From CAZHMB01 sp964533515 (lineage in GTDB: Archaea > Nanobdellota > Nanobdellia > Pacearchaeales > GW2011-AR1), in assembly GCA_964533515.1 (NCBI GenBank), contig CAZHMB010000018.1, positions 1 through 10,786 on the forward strand: a DNA stretch of 10,786 bases, in the 5' to 3' direction. Below are positions 1 to 6,916 of the stretch, piece by piece; positions within the stretch are counted from its first letter, which is position 1, and every line of letters begins with the position of its first letter. The notes below the pieces were generated by a model. That model was not told where the DNA came from and did no database searches. It worked only from the letters and a program-made list of their open reading frames with translations. The translations under genes were made by a program, and so were the position numbers.

Positions 1-176
1 AAGTCTTTTTGTTTTTGCTGACGTTTTGTCCGCTTTGATTCCGTATTTGCGAAACGGGTCAGACCTTGATCGGAGCAGCCCTAAACATATATTGGAGTGC
101 TTGGCGGGTCGCAGAACTGAGAAGACATAAAGGTCGCTTTCTGATCTACTTCGAGCAACTCACCCGGTCTACACTT
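1..176 (+). ncRNA. SRP RNA (7S RNA), 3' part, cut by the left edge
   Basis: RNA scaffold of the signal recognition particle, which binds SRP54 and SRP19 and targets nascent membrane and secreted proteins. The diagnostic part is helix 8. GGG at 56-58 pairs with CCC at 79-81. The internal loop has TCAG (59-62) facing AGCAG (74-78), the conserved SRP54-binding pattern, and the conserved GGAGCAGCC block lies at 72-80. The distance between the two loop strands equals that of E. coli 4.5S RNA. The flanks support a long helix 5: GTCTT at 3-7 can pair with AAGAC at 122-126, and CTG at 18-20 with CAG at 112-114. The Alu domain and the 5' end lie outside the window. The 3' end near 176 is a guess, because the closing helix 1 cannot be seen. 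The apical loop is atypical (see findings). RNase P RNA and rRNA were considered and fit worse. Confidence 0.8.
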
Positions 177-189
177 TCAAATCAAACAT

Positions 190-197
190 TTTAAAAA
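190..197 (+). promoter_or_regulatory. Candidate TATA box for the 488-aa gene
   Basis: TTTAAAAA centred about 33 bases before the ATG at 227. With initiation about 26 bases downstream, the leader would be only about 7 bases, so the gene would be transcribed separately from the SRP RNA. No Shine-Dalgarno sequence is visible before the ATG. Confidence 0.45.
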
Positions 198-226
198 TCA
201 TTAATTCTTTGTAAAAGAAACAAAAG

Positions 227-1693
227 ATGGCCATTAAACCGATAAACAAAATCATTGAAGAGGTGAGTCCCTATTATAAAATTCGTGCAGAGAAAAAAGA
301 AAAAAAACTTATCGAGCTTGTTCCAGAAACAGAACACAAACTTGTCTATCAATCGACATCAGAAACTCTTGAACCAATTTATTTTTTTATTCTCGATTTA
401 ATTAATAGTTTCGGTTTTAAAACAGAAAAGCTTGTGGACAATTTCACTTCAAGTCCTGGAAGCGGGCACTATTCTGAATTAAGTCAGAGACGAGGAATAA
501 TTCAACAGCAGACTTCGAAAGTTTTGCAAGATATTGGAATTCTAACAAAAGGAATTTTACAAACTCTTTACGATCTAAAAGATTTTCAGATTAGATTAGA
601 ACAATATACTCACTACCATTCAAAAAGCAAAGCAACTTCAGAGGCAGCATTTCAATCACTCAAACAAATTTGGATGGACAAAGTAGATATGCAAAGAGGA
701 CAAGGGAGCATAAACGCATTAGCATCGGGACAGTTAGGTTTTCAAACTTTAAGAGACGCTTTCCTTGCTGTTAAAGACGAGAATTTAAAAAACGAGAAAG
801 GGGATTTGATTGATTTAAACGACAGAGTAAAAAGAATTTTAAAATCAAGAATTTCTGAGTTTAATATTTGGATTGATCAGTCTGAAAGAGAATTAAGAAA
901 AAGATACAGTTTACAAAAAGATTATCTGAAAACCCAACATCACAGCCTGATGCTTTATTCTCGTTGGGCAAGACCTTATTTGAAAGCCTCGGCAGAATTA
1001 GAAGAAAAGGATCAAGGAAGAAGCCCAGATTTAGTAAAGACTTTCAACACCGTTATTTTGGAATTGACCCTCTTAGGAAAAAGTGCAATCAAAGCCCAAC
1101 AAGAAGCAATTGAAGGAAATCTACCAAAAGATTTTTCAAACGAGAGATTTACAAGAAGCTTAAGAAATTACAACAAAGTAGTTTTAGTTGATTTTAATTT
1201 TAGAGGGATTCCCCAGATGGTAAAACAGCAAGGACATTTTGCCTTCGGAGGGAAAATAGAGGTAACTTTCAGAGCTTACGCTTTAACCGACGATGAACTC
1301 AAAAAATTAGAAGCACAATTAAAAAAATCAGATTTGGAAGCAGCAATGGGTTTCGCTGAAGGAATAACCGAAGGGAGCTTGAAATCAATGCAAGATGAAA
1401 TAGATTATTTTTTAAATGACAAAGATAAACTTCCACATGAAGTAGAAAAAGAAAAAAATAAAGATGGGTCAAATCCTTTCATGGCTTTAGTTGGGGGCTA
1501 TAATTCAGGAGACAAAAAAAAGGATGACAAAGAAAAAAATAAAAAAGAGGAAGATTTCAAAGACAAAGAAATAAAAAAGGACAATTATGCCGAAGGAGTT
1601 CTTCGGGAATATACAGCAGAGCAAGCAGCAAATCAAACATTCAATTTTTTCGACGTCTACAAAAAAGCCCACGGAATGCCGAGCTATACTTGA
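227..1693 (+). CDS. Uncharacterised 488-aa soluble protein
   Basis: I do not recognise this family. The protein has no signal peptide or membrane segment and should be cytoplasmic. Residues 1-60 carry a charged stretch and then a hydrophobic helix. Residues 85-320 look largely helical and contain an aromatic/basic patch at 239-252 (HSLMLYSRWARPYL). Residues 318-352 look like beta strands (VVLVDFNF, then GKIEVTFRAYAL). Residues 353-400 are again helical. Residues 400-455 are a low-complexity Lys/Asp/Glu linker, and the last 30 residues regain aromatic, structured-looking sequence (FNFFDVYKKAHGMPSY), which suggests a conserved C-terminal peptide. The ATG at 227 is chosen because a TATA-like box precedes it and the reading frame is open from there. 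The next gene starts 39 bases after the stop with its own promoter. A structural or scaffolding role is possible, but nothing in the sequence fixes a function. Confidence 0.85.
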   Translation: MAIKPINKIIEEVSPYYKIRAEKKEKKLIELVPETEHKLVYQSTSETLEPIYFFILDLINSFGFKTEKLVDNFTSSPGSGHYSELSQRRGIIQQQTSKVLQDIGILTKGILQTLYDLKDFQIRLEQYTHYHSKSKATSEAAFQSLKQIWMDKVDMQRGQGSINALASGQLGFQTLRDAFLAVKDENLKNEKGDLIDLNDRVKRILKSRISEFNIWIDQSERELRKRYSLQKDYLKTQHHSLMLYSRWARPYLKASAELEEKDQGRSPDLVKTFNTVILELTLLGKSAIKAQQEAIEGNLPKDFSNERFTRSLRNYNKVVLVDFNFRGIPQMVKQQGHFAFGGKIEVTFRAYALTDDELKKLEAQLKKSDLEAAMGFAEGITEGSLKSMQDEIDYFLNDKDKLPHEVEKEKNKDGSNPFMALVGGYNSGDKKKDDKEKNKKEEDFKDKEIKKDNYAEGVLREYTAEQAANQTFNFFDVYKKAHGMPSYT

Positions 1694-1703
1694 TTCAGAT
1701 AAT

Positions 1704-1711
1704 TTTATATA
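1704..1711 (+). promoter_or_regulatory. TATA box of the 200-aa gene (leaderless)
   Basis: TTTATATA centred about 25 bases before the ATG at 1733. An archaeal polymerase would therefore start on or next to the A of the start codon, giving a leaderless mRNA. No Shine-Dalgarno sequence is present. Confidence 0.6.
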
Positions 1712-1732
1712 TTTCTATATCTTACATTATTC

Positions 1733-2335
1733 ATGGCTAAAAAGAAACCCGAAAGAGAAAAAGAGAAAGTTGAAAAAGAAGTTAAAAAAGAGAGACTAGA
1801 AGAAGTTCTTGAAAAGATCAAAAAGAATGAGAGGAAAATTGTCGAAGAGGAAAAGATAGTTGAAGAAGAACCTGAAGAAATTCCTGTTTTCAATACAGAA
1901 TCCCGAGGACAAATGCAATTTGTCGATATCGAAGCTCCCGTTTTAGAACAGGAGCAACAGGTTCCTCGAAGACTAGAAAATTTTGTAGGGGGCCAGAGTT
2001 TCTCCCCCGAAGGTGAAGATAAAGAAGAAAAAGATATTCAATACGTCGCTGGAAAAGAACCAGAAAATGCTCCAAAATATACAACCGGCGGAGAAGAAAG
2101 CATCTACCCCAGCCAAGTTTCAACTCAAAGAATAAACAATTCCCAAAACACAACAATGGTCTCTTCAAGGGAATTTGCAGTAGGCGAAAACCAAGAAGTC
2201 AGAAATATACAAGATTCTCAAGGAGATTTAGAGAGGGATTACGCAAACGTTGAAAATTTCAGCTCTTCGGATTCCGAATCAAGTATTTCGGATATAAGAA
2301 AAAAAGAATTCTCTGCGAGAAAATACGACGCGTGA
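1733..2335 (+). CDS. Charged, probably disordered 200-aa protein
   Basis: Unrecognised. Residues 1-50 are almost entirely Lys/Glu/Arg with Val, Leu and Ile spaced as in a coiled coil or single charged helix. Residues 50-200 are rich in Glu, Gln, Ser and Asn and poor in hydrophobic residues, as in an intrinsically disordered chain. A Ser/Asp run lies at 177-187 (SSSDSESSISD), and the end is basic/aromatic (ARKYDA). There is no signal peptide, membrane span or cysteine. The start is supported by a TATA box at leaderless distance. It sits 39 bases after the 488-aa gene and 37 bases before the TIM-barrel gene, each with separate promoter-like sequence. A linker, scaffold or regulatory partner of one neighbour is a reasonable inference but unproved. 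Confidence 0.8.
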   Translation: MAKKKPEREKEKVEKEVKKERLEEVLEKIKKNERKIVEEEKIVEEEPEEIPVFNTESRGQMQFVDIEAPVLEQEQQVPRRLENFVGGQSFSPEGEDKEEKDIQYVAGKEPENAPKYTTGGEESIYPSQVSTQRINNSQNTTMVSSREFAVGENQEVRNIQDSQGDLERDYANVENFSSSDSESSISDIRKKEFSARKYDA

Positions 2336-2341
2336 TAGTTA

Positions 2342-2351
2342 AATTAATAAA
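2342..2351 (+). promoter_or_regulatory. Candidate TATA box for the TIM-barrel gene
   Basis: AATTAATAAA centred about 26 bases before the ATG at 2373, the spacing expected for leaderless initiation. The surrounding sequence is AT-rich, so the exact element is uncertain. Confidence 0.4.
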
Positions 2352-2372
2352 CTTATTTTTATACCAATAACT

Positions 2373-4253
2373 ATGGAAGAAGAGGGGTACGATTTGAAAA
2401 ATTATAAAGTCGAAGATATTTATCAAGGAGGATATAGTAGTATTGATCCCACCAAGGGAAATTTTTATCCTTCTTCAAGAATTCCCGCGGGAGACATTGG
2501 AATGGCAACGGACGCAAGAAGCGCAAACATTGTCAAAATTGCTTCACAAAGTTTAAACGCAGGTGCAAAAAATATTGAGTTGACCCAAGTTTCTCCAGAA
2601 GTCTTCGATGCTATTCCTCAAGAACAATTCAAAGAAGCAAAAAGAATGTTTGAACTTACAGGGGTTCAACCAAGTTTCCACGCGCCAGTTGTTGAACCCA
2701 CCGGATTTACAAAAGAGGGTTGGAGCGAATCAGACAGACAAGCTGTTGAAAGACAAATGGTTCAATCTCTTGAAAGAAGTCATGACATGGATCCAAACGG
2801 AAATCTTCAAGTAACTTTCCATTCAACAGCGATGCTACCCGGAAGCGAATTCAAACCAGGGATGCTTGGAAAAGAGGGCGGGGCAAAAAAGTTAATCCTT
2901 GTTGATAGGGAATCTGGAAAAATGGCCCCTGCCGAAGAAGAAGAAAGATATTATCCAGAACATAAAAAAATAGGAAAAATGTACTCTGCAGAAAAGGCCT
3001 GGAAAGATCAGAATTCCACAATGTGGGATGACCAAACTTCTCAAATTTTAATGAACAAAGAAAATGCGGATAGAATTATAGAGAGTCTCGGACCAATGCC
3101 CGGAATATTGAAAAAAAGACTTTCTGAAATAAAAGATCTCAGCGAATTAAAACCAACAGAAGCGGAAGCGTATAATCGATTACAGATTTCCCAAGAATTT
3201 ATTTCACATAGCCATAAGCAAGCAAATGCACTTTTCAATAAAGCGTATAAATATGCTAAAGAAGACAATGACCAAGAAAGGATGAAGGCTTTAAACGAAC
3301 TTGCTGAAAAATATCGCCAAGTTTCAAGGCATGTTTCAGAAGAAGATGCTATGAAAATGAGTGAAGATGAAGGAAAAAAAGCAATTGCCGATTCACGAGA
3401 TCCAGTAATCCAATCACAAGCAATCAATTTACTAGTGAATACTCTAAGACAAGAGAAATTTAATCCAAATCTTTTTCTTCCCGTCGAGGATTTTGCAGTA
3501 AAACAAGCCTCAAAAACTTTTGGCAATGTTGCATTAAAGGCTTACAAGGATTTTGGCGACACAGCTCCAATAATCGGAATTGAAAATCCTCCTGCAGGGG
3601 GTGCGTTAGCAACAGGAGAAGATTTAAGAAATTTAGTCGAGGCTTCAAGAAAAGAATTTCAAAATAAAGCAATGCTTTCAATGGATAAAGGCGGTTTAGG
3701 AATGTCGGAATCTGATGCAAAAAATCAGGCAGAGAAAATGTTGGGGGTTACTTGGGATGTAGGCCACATCAATATGCTTAAAAAACAAGGTTTTTCTGAT
3801 GAAGACATTGTTAACGAAACAGAAAAAATTGCGGGGATGACTAAGCATGTCCATCTCTCTGATAATTTTGGATTCGAACATACTGAACTTCCAATGGGAA
3901 TGGGAAATGTTCCTATAAAAGAAATGATGAAAAAACTTGGCGACAAAGGTTTTGAAGGGAAAAAAGTTATTGAAGCTCTAAGTTGGTGGCAACATTTTTC
4001 AGAAAATGGGGCAAATCCCCCGTTACAACCAACTCTTGAAGCAATGGGTTCTCCCATCTACTCAATGAATATGGGTCCCTCGTGGAATCAATCCTATGGT
4101 TTACAACAAAGTTATTTTGGCGGTTACGGAATGATGTTGCCCGAAGGAAATTTCAACACTTTCGGAGCAGGATTTTCACAGCTACCGGCAGAGCTTGGCG
4201 GACAAAGAGCGGGGGCCCAAGGAAGTAGAACGTCGGGAAGACCGATGGAGTAA
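2373..4253 (+). CDS. Xylose isomerase/endonuclease IV-like TIM-barrel protein with large insertion
   Basis: Member of the AP endonuclease family 2 / sugar isomerase-epimerase TIM-barrel superfamily, which uses two or three divalent metals. Candidate ligands occur in the family order: H103 (FHAP), H150 (TFHST), E404 (GIEN), D462 and H465 (WDVGH), H494 (HVHLSD), E502/H503 before the Gly-rich loop PMGMGN, and E534 (VIEA). The D-x2-H spacing is canonical. At 626 residues it is about twice the usual family length of roughly 280. The extra length is a charged helical insertion (about 160-390) between the second His and the Glu strand, plus a Gly/Met/Gln-rich tail after 545. The substrate cannot be told: AP-site cleavage and sugar or sugar-acid isomerisation both remain possible, and the tail and insertion argue against plain endonuclease IV. 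No membrane segment or signal is seen. The function call is confident only at superfamily level. Confidence 0.85.
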   Translation: MEEEGYDLKNYKVEDIYQGGYSSIDPTKGNFYPSSRIPAGDIGMATDARSANIVKIASQSLNAGAKNIELTQVSPEVFDAIPQEQFKEAKRMFELTGVQPSFHAPVVEPTGFTKEGWSESDRQAVERQMVQSLERSHDMDPNGNLQVTFHSTAMLPGSEFKPGMLGKEGGAKKLILVDRESGKMAPAEEEERYYPEHKKIGKMYSAEKAWKDQNSTMWDDQTSQILMNKENADRIIESLGPMPGILKKRLSEIKDLSELKPTEAEAYNRLQISQEFISHSHKQANALFNKAYKYAKEDNDQERMKALNELAEKYRQVSRHVSEEDAMKMSEDEGKKAIADSRDPVIQSQAINLLVNTLRQEKFNPNLFLPVEDFAVKQASKTFGNVALKAYKDFGDTAPIIGIENPPAGGALATGEDLRNLVEASRKEFQNKAMLSMDKGGLGMSESDAKNQAEKMLGVTWDVGHINMLKKQGFSDEDIVNETEKIAGMTKHVHLSDNFGFEHTELPMGMGNVPIKEMMKKLGDKGFEGKKVIEALSWWQHFSENGANPPLQPTLEAMGSPIYSMNMGPSWNQSYGLQQSYFGGYGMMLPEGNFNTFGAGFSQLPAELGGQRAGAQGSRTSGRPME

Positions 4254-4262
4254 TTCATTAAA

Positions 4263-4270
4263 TTTAAAAA
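4263..4270 (+). promoter_or_regulatory. Candidate TATA box of the nucleotidyltransferase gene
   Basis: TTTAAAAA, predicted to start transcription near 4292. That leaves a leader of about 23 bases, enough to hold the Shine-Dalgarno-like site before the ATG at 4316. Confidence 0.45.
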
Positions 4271-4306
4271 CTAACAAAACTTCATTAATTTAGAGTAATA
4301 AAAAAA

Positions 4307-4314
4307 GGGGCGAT
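4307..4314 (+). promoter_or_regulatory. Ribosome binding site before the nucleotidyltransferase gene
   Basis: GGGGCGAT lies 1 base before the ATG at 4316 and resembles the archaeal GGAGGTGAT site with one mismatch in its GGTGAT core. It is the clearest Shine-Dalgarno-like element in the window and supports this start; most neighbours appear leaderless. Confidence 0.5.
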
Positions 4315-4315
4315 A

Positions 4316-5236
4316 ATGGCAAAGAAAAAAAAGAGCACAAAAAAAGAGACTAAAAGTATTTCTGAAGAAGGGAAAGTGAAAAATTCAAAAAAGAAAAATA
4401 AAAAAATTAATAAAAAAGATATTCCTTCTTTGCAATTAAAATCTGAAAGAGATATCGCTATGGATTTCGCAGTCAAGGTTTACAAAAAATATGACAAAAT
4501 AGTAAAATCAATTATACTTTTTGGTTCAACAATAAAACAATCTCAGGTCGCCGGGTCAGATATTGATCTGATTATTGTTATAGATGATGTGACCGTTCAA
4601 TGGGACCAAGAACTAATTGCCTGGTATAGGGAAGAGTTAACCAAGTTAATAAGATCAAACCCATATTCTAGAGATTTGCATATCAACACTATTAAATTGA
4701 GTACTTGGTGGGAAGATTTGATGAGGGGAGATCCCACATTAATTAACATCATCCGTTATGGGGAAACTCTTATTGATTTTGCGGGTTTTTTTGATCCAAT
4801 AAAATCTTTATTAATTCAGGGAAAGATAAGAGCAACTCCAGAATCAATTCATTCGTGCTTACAAAGAGCCCCGCAACACATTGCTAGAAGCAAATCCGCA
4901 GAACTTGGAAGTATCGAAGGTTTATTCTGGTCAATGGTTGATTCGGCTCACGCCGCTTTGATTGCTGGAGGAATTGTCCCTGCAAGTCCAGAGCATATAC
5001 CTGCGGATTTGAAAGAGACTTTCGTAGATCCAGGAAAAATAAAAATGAAATATGTTGTTTGGTATAGAGACTTATTTAATTTGCATAAACAAATCACCCA
5101 CGGGGAAATAAAAGATTTGAAAGGAATTGAAATAGATGAATGGCAAGAACGTGCAGAGAAATTTTTAGAGGTTATGGCTAAATTAGTTAGCGAAATAATT
5201 GATAATCAACCAAAAGAAAGAAAAAATTTGAGATAA
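4316..5236 (+). CDS. Nucleotidyltransferase (MNT/Pol beta fold) fused to a HEPN-like domain
   Basis: Residues 1-36 are a Lys-rich, disordered extension. The nucleotidyltransferase domain follows (about 43-155) with the superfamily signature GS-x10-DxD: G70-S71 in ILFGS, then D82 and D84 in GSDIDL, which bind the metal and nucleotide. The usual third acidic residue on a later strand is not obvious; the candidate strand at 121-128 reads LHINTIKL. Residues 160-298 are helical and resemble a HEPN domain, with R251-x5-H257 matching the R-x4-6-H motif and a second His at 262. In bacteria and archaea such pairs are often separate toxin and antitoxin genes, where MNT AMPylates HEPN. Here both are in one chain, as in kanamycin-type nucleotidyltransferases. 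It could modify an RNA, protein or small molecule, or be self-controlled. The start is supported by the site at 4307. It converges with the gene on the other strand. Confidence 0.85.
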   Translation: MAKKKKSTKKETKSISEEGKVKNSKKKNKKINKKDIPSLQLKSERDIAMDFAVKVYKKYDKIVKSIILFGSTIKQSQVAGSDIDLIIVIDDVTVQWDQELIAWYREELTKLIRSNPYSRDLHINTIKLSTWWEDLMRGDPTLINIIRYGETLIDFAGFFDPIKSLLIQGKIRATPESIHSCLQRAPQHIARSKSAELGSIEGLFWSMVDSAHAALIAGGIVPASPEHIPADLKETFVDPGKIKMKYVVWYRDLFNLHKQITHGEIKDLKGIEIDEWQERAEKFLEVMAKLVSEIIDNQPKERKNLR

Positions 5237-5278
5237 TTCTATAAGAAAATTATATAATTTAAATTAAAAAATATACTA
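5237..5278. terminator. Convergent AT-rich intergenic gap, possible bidirectional terminator
   Basis: A short spacer between two converging stops, made almost only of A and T. It has a run of six A at 5266-5271, which is a T run for the minus-strand gene, the type of signal at which archaeal polymerase can stop. No strong hairpin is seen. Confidence 0.35.
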
Positions 5279-6031
5279 TTAATTTCCGGGATTGTCTTGT
5301 AGCAACTTACTTCCAGCGACTTGTCCCAGAGCACTGAAGAAATCTTTATCCCCGGTATTCTTTGCAACATATAATGCCGTTCGAGCATAGTTCCTCAATT
5401 TCTCGTTGTCTACATTTCCTTCTTTATCAGTATATTGCAGCCTGAAAGTATTTTCTGCTTCCATGAGATAATCTTGGAAGAGTCTTTGAATCCAAGTACT
5501 ATCATCTCCAAATAATCCAAATGAATTCTTCATCCAGTTTTGTGTTGAACTCTCTTTCATCTTTCTAATCACATATTCTGCTCTTTTCTGAGGTGATTCT
5601 GAAGCTTGGTGTGCATCGGCCCTTTCATTCGCTGCCTTAACAAAGGCATTGTACTCATCATCACCTGCACTTTCTTGTAGTTTTGTTCCAGAGAGTAGGC
5701 CAGGATTATTTTCATCCCCAATCAAATTTTCATCCCCAAGCAAACCAAAAATTGAATCTGCATTATTTAAAACATAATCATCCAAATTTTTTCTTCCTTC
5801 TCTGGATGCTCCATCTGCATCTGTTCTAGCCTTTAATGTAGGGTTCATTTGGCTTGCATAAAAAGAAGGATTTTGACGTAGAACTTCTCCTAACTTTCCT
5901 ATGACCGCTCCATTGTTCGGATCTCTAGATAAAGCTTCTAAACCACCTTCTAGAAATCCAAGATTTTCTGTTTCAGTCTTGAATCTTGATTCATCATATG
6001 CTTCTGTTGGGTTTATTGGTGTGTATGGCAT
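5279..6031 (-). CDS. Uncharacterised acidic 250-aa protein
   Basis: Unrecognised. Starting from the ATG at 6031 the product begins MPYTPINPTEAYDESRF. A TTG at 6058 would add nine residues, but the ATG is the better choice: the first nine codons are AT-rich intergenic-like sequence and TTG is a weak start. The protein is soluble and acidic, with no signal, membrane span or cysteine. Residues 95-115 contain an imperfect Gly/Leu/Asp repeat (FGLLGDENLIGDENNPGLL), and a similar FGLFGDD occurs at 171-177. Residues 178-236 look helical and well packed (WIQRLFQDYLMEAENTF, then LRNYARTALYVAKNT). The composition, rich in Asn, Asp and Gly, resembles structural or secreted proteins, but no export signal is visible. 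It lies 104 bases after the 76-aa orphan and could be cotranscribed with it or use the TATA-like box near 6092. Confidence 0.75.
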   Translation of the reverse strand: MPYTPINPTEAYDESRFKTETENLGFLEGGLEALSRDPNNGAVIGKLGEVLRQNPSFYASQMNPTLKARTDADGASREGRKNLDDYVLNNADSIFGLLGDENLIGDENNPGLLSGTKLQESAGDDEYNAFVKAANERADAHQASESPQKRAEYVIRKMKESSTQNWMKNSFGLFGDDSTWIQRLFQDYLMEAENTFRLQYTDKEGNVDNEKLRNYARTALYVAKNTGDKDFFSALGQVAGSKLLQDNPGN

Positions 6032-6091
6032 TTTATTATAAATTATTAAGTTTTTCAACTCAATTTTATTAATATTTCTAAGAACTTATAC

Positions 6092-6099
6092 TATTTAAA
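6092..6099 (-). promoter_or_regulatory. Candidate TATA box upstream of the 250-aa gene
   Basis: On the minus strand this reads TTTAAATA. Initiation about 26 bases downstream would give a leader of about 37 bases to the ATG at 6031, or about 11 bases to the alternative TTG at 6058. A nearer AT-rich stretch at 6064-6072 is an alternative. Confidence 0.35.
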
Positions 6100-6135
6100 C
6101 CTTTCGATTCTGTTGTCACTTAGTAGTTAAACAGT

Positions 6136-6366
6136 TTACGAGTTTACTGGCGGGGTTTGTTCATAGGGCGGTTCTCTATCTGATTCTCCAGAAGCATCTT
6201 TTGATGAAGAACTACCGAATTTTCCGTACATTTCCTCTCTTAAACCAGGAAATTCATTCATTAATCTTGCCTTTTCATCCTCGGTTAGTGTTTCATCACC
6301 CACGTAAAATCTATTCAAATCTGTTCCAGTACCCCAATGAAAATGATGATTGCCTCCAAAAACCAT
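6136..6366 (-). CDS. Orphan 76-aa protein following the L10e gene
   Basis: Unrecognised small protein beginning MVFGGNHHFHWGTGTDLNRF. The chosen ATG at 6366 lies one base after the L10e stop (TAAGATG), a typical coupled arrangement. An upstream ATG in this frame would overlap L10e by 20 bases and is less likely. The N-terminal 25 residues are aromatic and contain HHFHW, a possible metal-binding cluster but too short to prove. Residues 26-55 form an acidic amphipathic helix (LTEDEKARLMNEFPGLREEM), and the last 25 residues are Ser/Pro/Glu-rich and disordered. There are no cysteines, membrane spans or signal. Its position at the end of a ribosomal-protein run suggests coexpression with the ribosome genes, without fixing a role. 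Confidence 0.65.
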   Translation of the reverse strand: MVFGGNHHFHWGTGTDLNRFYVGDETLTEDEKARLMNEFPGLREEMYGKFGSSSSKDASGESDREPPYEQTPPVNS

Positions 6367-6367
6367 C

Positions 6368-6916
6368 TTATTTGTCTCTCTTAACAAAGACCTCTTCTCG
6401 AGTCGTTATCTTCCCTGGAAGTTTGGGTCTTACTTGTTTAATCGTTTTACGCGCAAGAGTCATTGCGGCTTTATCCGGAAGCGCAAGAATAAAAATAGTT
6501 TTTCCTTTCTTCACGATAGCTGCTTTGTCCGCAGACTTCCCGTAAGAAAGTTGCATACCTGTCTGCATCCTATCCGCCCCAGCACCTGTAAGCATTTTAT
6601 TCTCTCTTTGAATATGGTGCGGAAAGGGAACGACTTTAAATAGATAATTTCCTGAAAGTTCAGTGTCCATTTTTTTATTAATAAACTGTCTACAAGCTTC
6701 AAGTGCAAAATGTCTTATCTGAACATTTTCTGTTGATAAAACTTTAAGAACCAAAGGCAACTTCCCTGCGCGATAAGCTTTCAGGTTTCCCATACTGAAC
6801 TTAACAATTTTTTGCGGAGGCACGGTTTTAATATAAGATTTCTTCTTCTTCTTACTTATTCTTGTGAAAGGAGTAACCTTTCTTTTACTGTATGCCGATG
6901 CTTTTCTAACTGCCAT
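6368..6916 (-). CDS. rpl10e: 50S ribosomal protein L10e (uL16)
   Basis: Large-subunit protein of the universal uL16 family, which sits between the central protuberance and the tRNA A/P sites and joins late in assembly. The 182-residue length is normal for the archaeal form. Family hallmarks are visible: FSMGN at 41-45, the VQIRHFALEACR segment near 65-76, PHHI followed by REN-KM near 98-107, and the TGAGADRMQTGMQLSYGK region near 109-127 that approaches the peptidyl transferase centre. The extreme N-terminus is Lys-rich, as expected for an rRNA-binding tail. Its ATG shares one base with the stop of the L35Ae gene (TAATG), so the two are translationally coupled. The 76-aa orphan begins one base after its stop. 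No residue of note is missing. Confidence 0.96.
   Translation of the reverse strand: MAVRKASAYSKRKVTPFTRISKKKKKSYIKTVPPQKIVKFSMGNLKAYRAGKLPLVLKVLSTENVQIRHFALEACRQFINKKMDTELSGNYLFKVVPFPHHIQRENKMLTGAGADRMQTGMQLSYGKSADKAAIVKKGKTIFILALPDKAAMTLARKTIKQVRPKLPGKITTREEVFVKRDK

Noticed and set aside
1..176. RNase P RNA or rRNA fragment
   Set aside because: The paired GGG/CCC with TCAG facing AGCAG at SRP spacing fits SRP helix 8, while RNase P conserved blocks were not found.
3041..3526. 161-aa open frame on the minus strand
   Set aside because: It lies wholly antisense inside the TIM-barrel gene, and its translation is Ser/Phe/Leu-rich, as expected from the complement of an A-rich gene. No promoter or start context is seen.
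4319..4430. A-rich tract at the start of the nucleotidyltransferase gene, suspected frameshift or repeat
   Set aside because: It encodes an in-frame Lys-rich extension with no stop, and a ribosome binding site sits just before its ATG.
6032..6058. TTG start adding nine residues to the 250-aa protein
   Set aside because: The added codons are AT-rich, and an ATG with a natural-looking N-terminus follows. It cannot be excluded because a TATA box near 6096 would suit it.
6367..6387. Upstream ATG giving an 83-aa form of the orphan after L10e
   Set aside because: It would overlap the L10e coding end. The ATG one base after the L10e stop is the more economical start.
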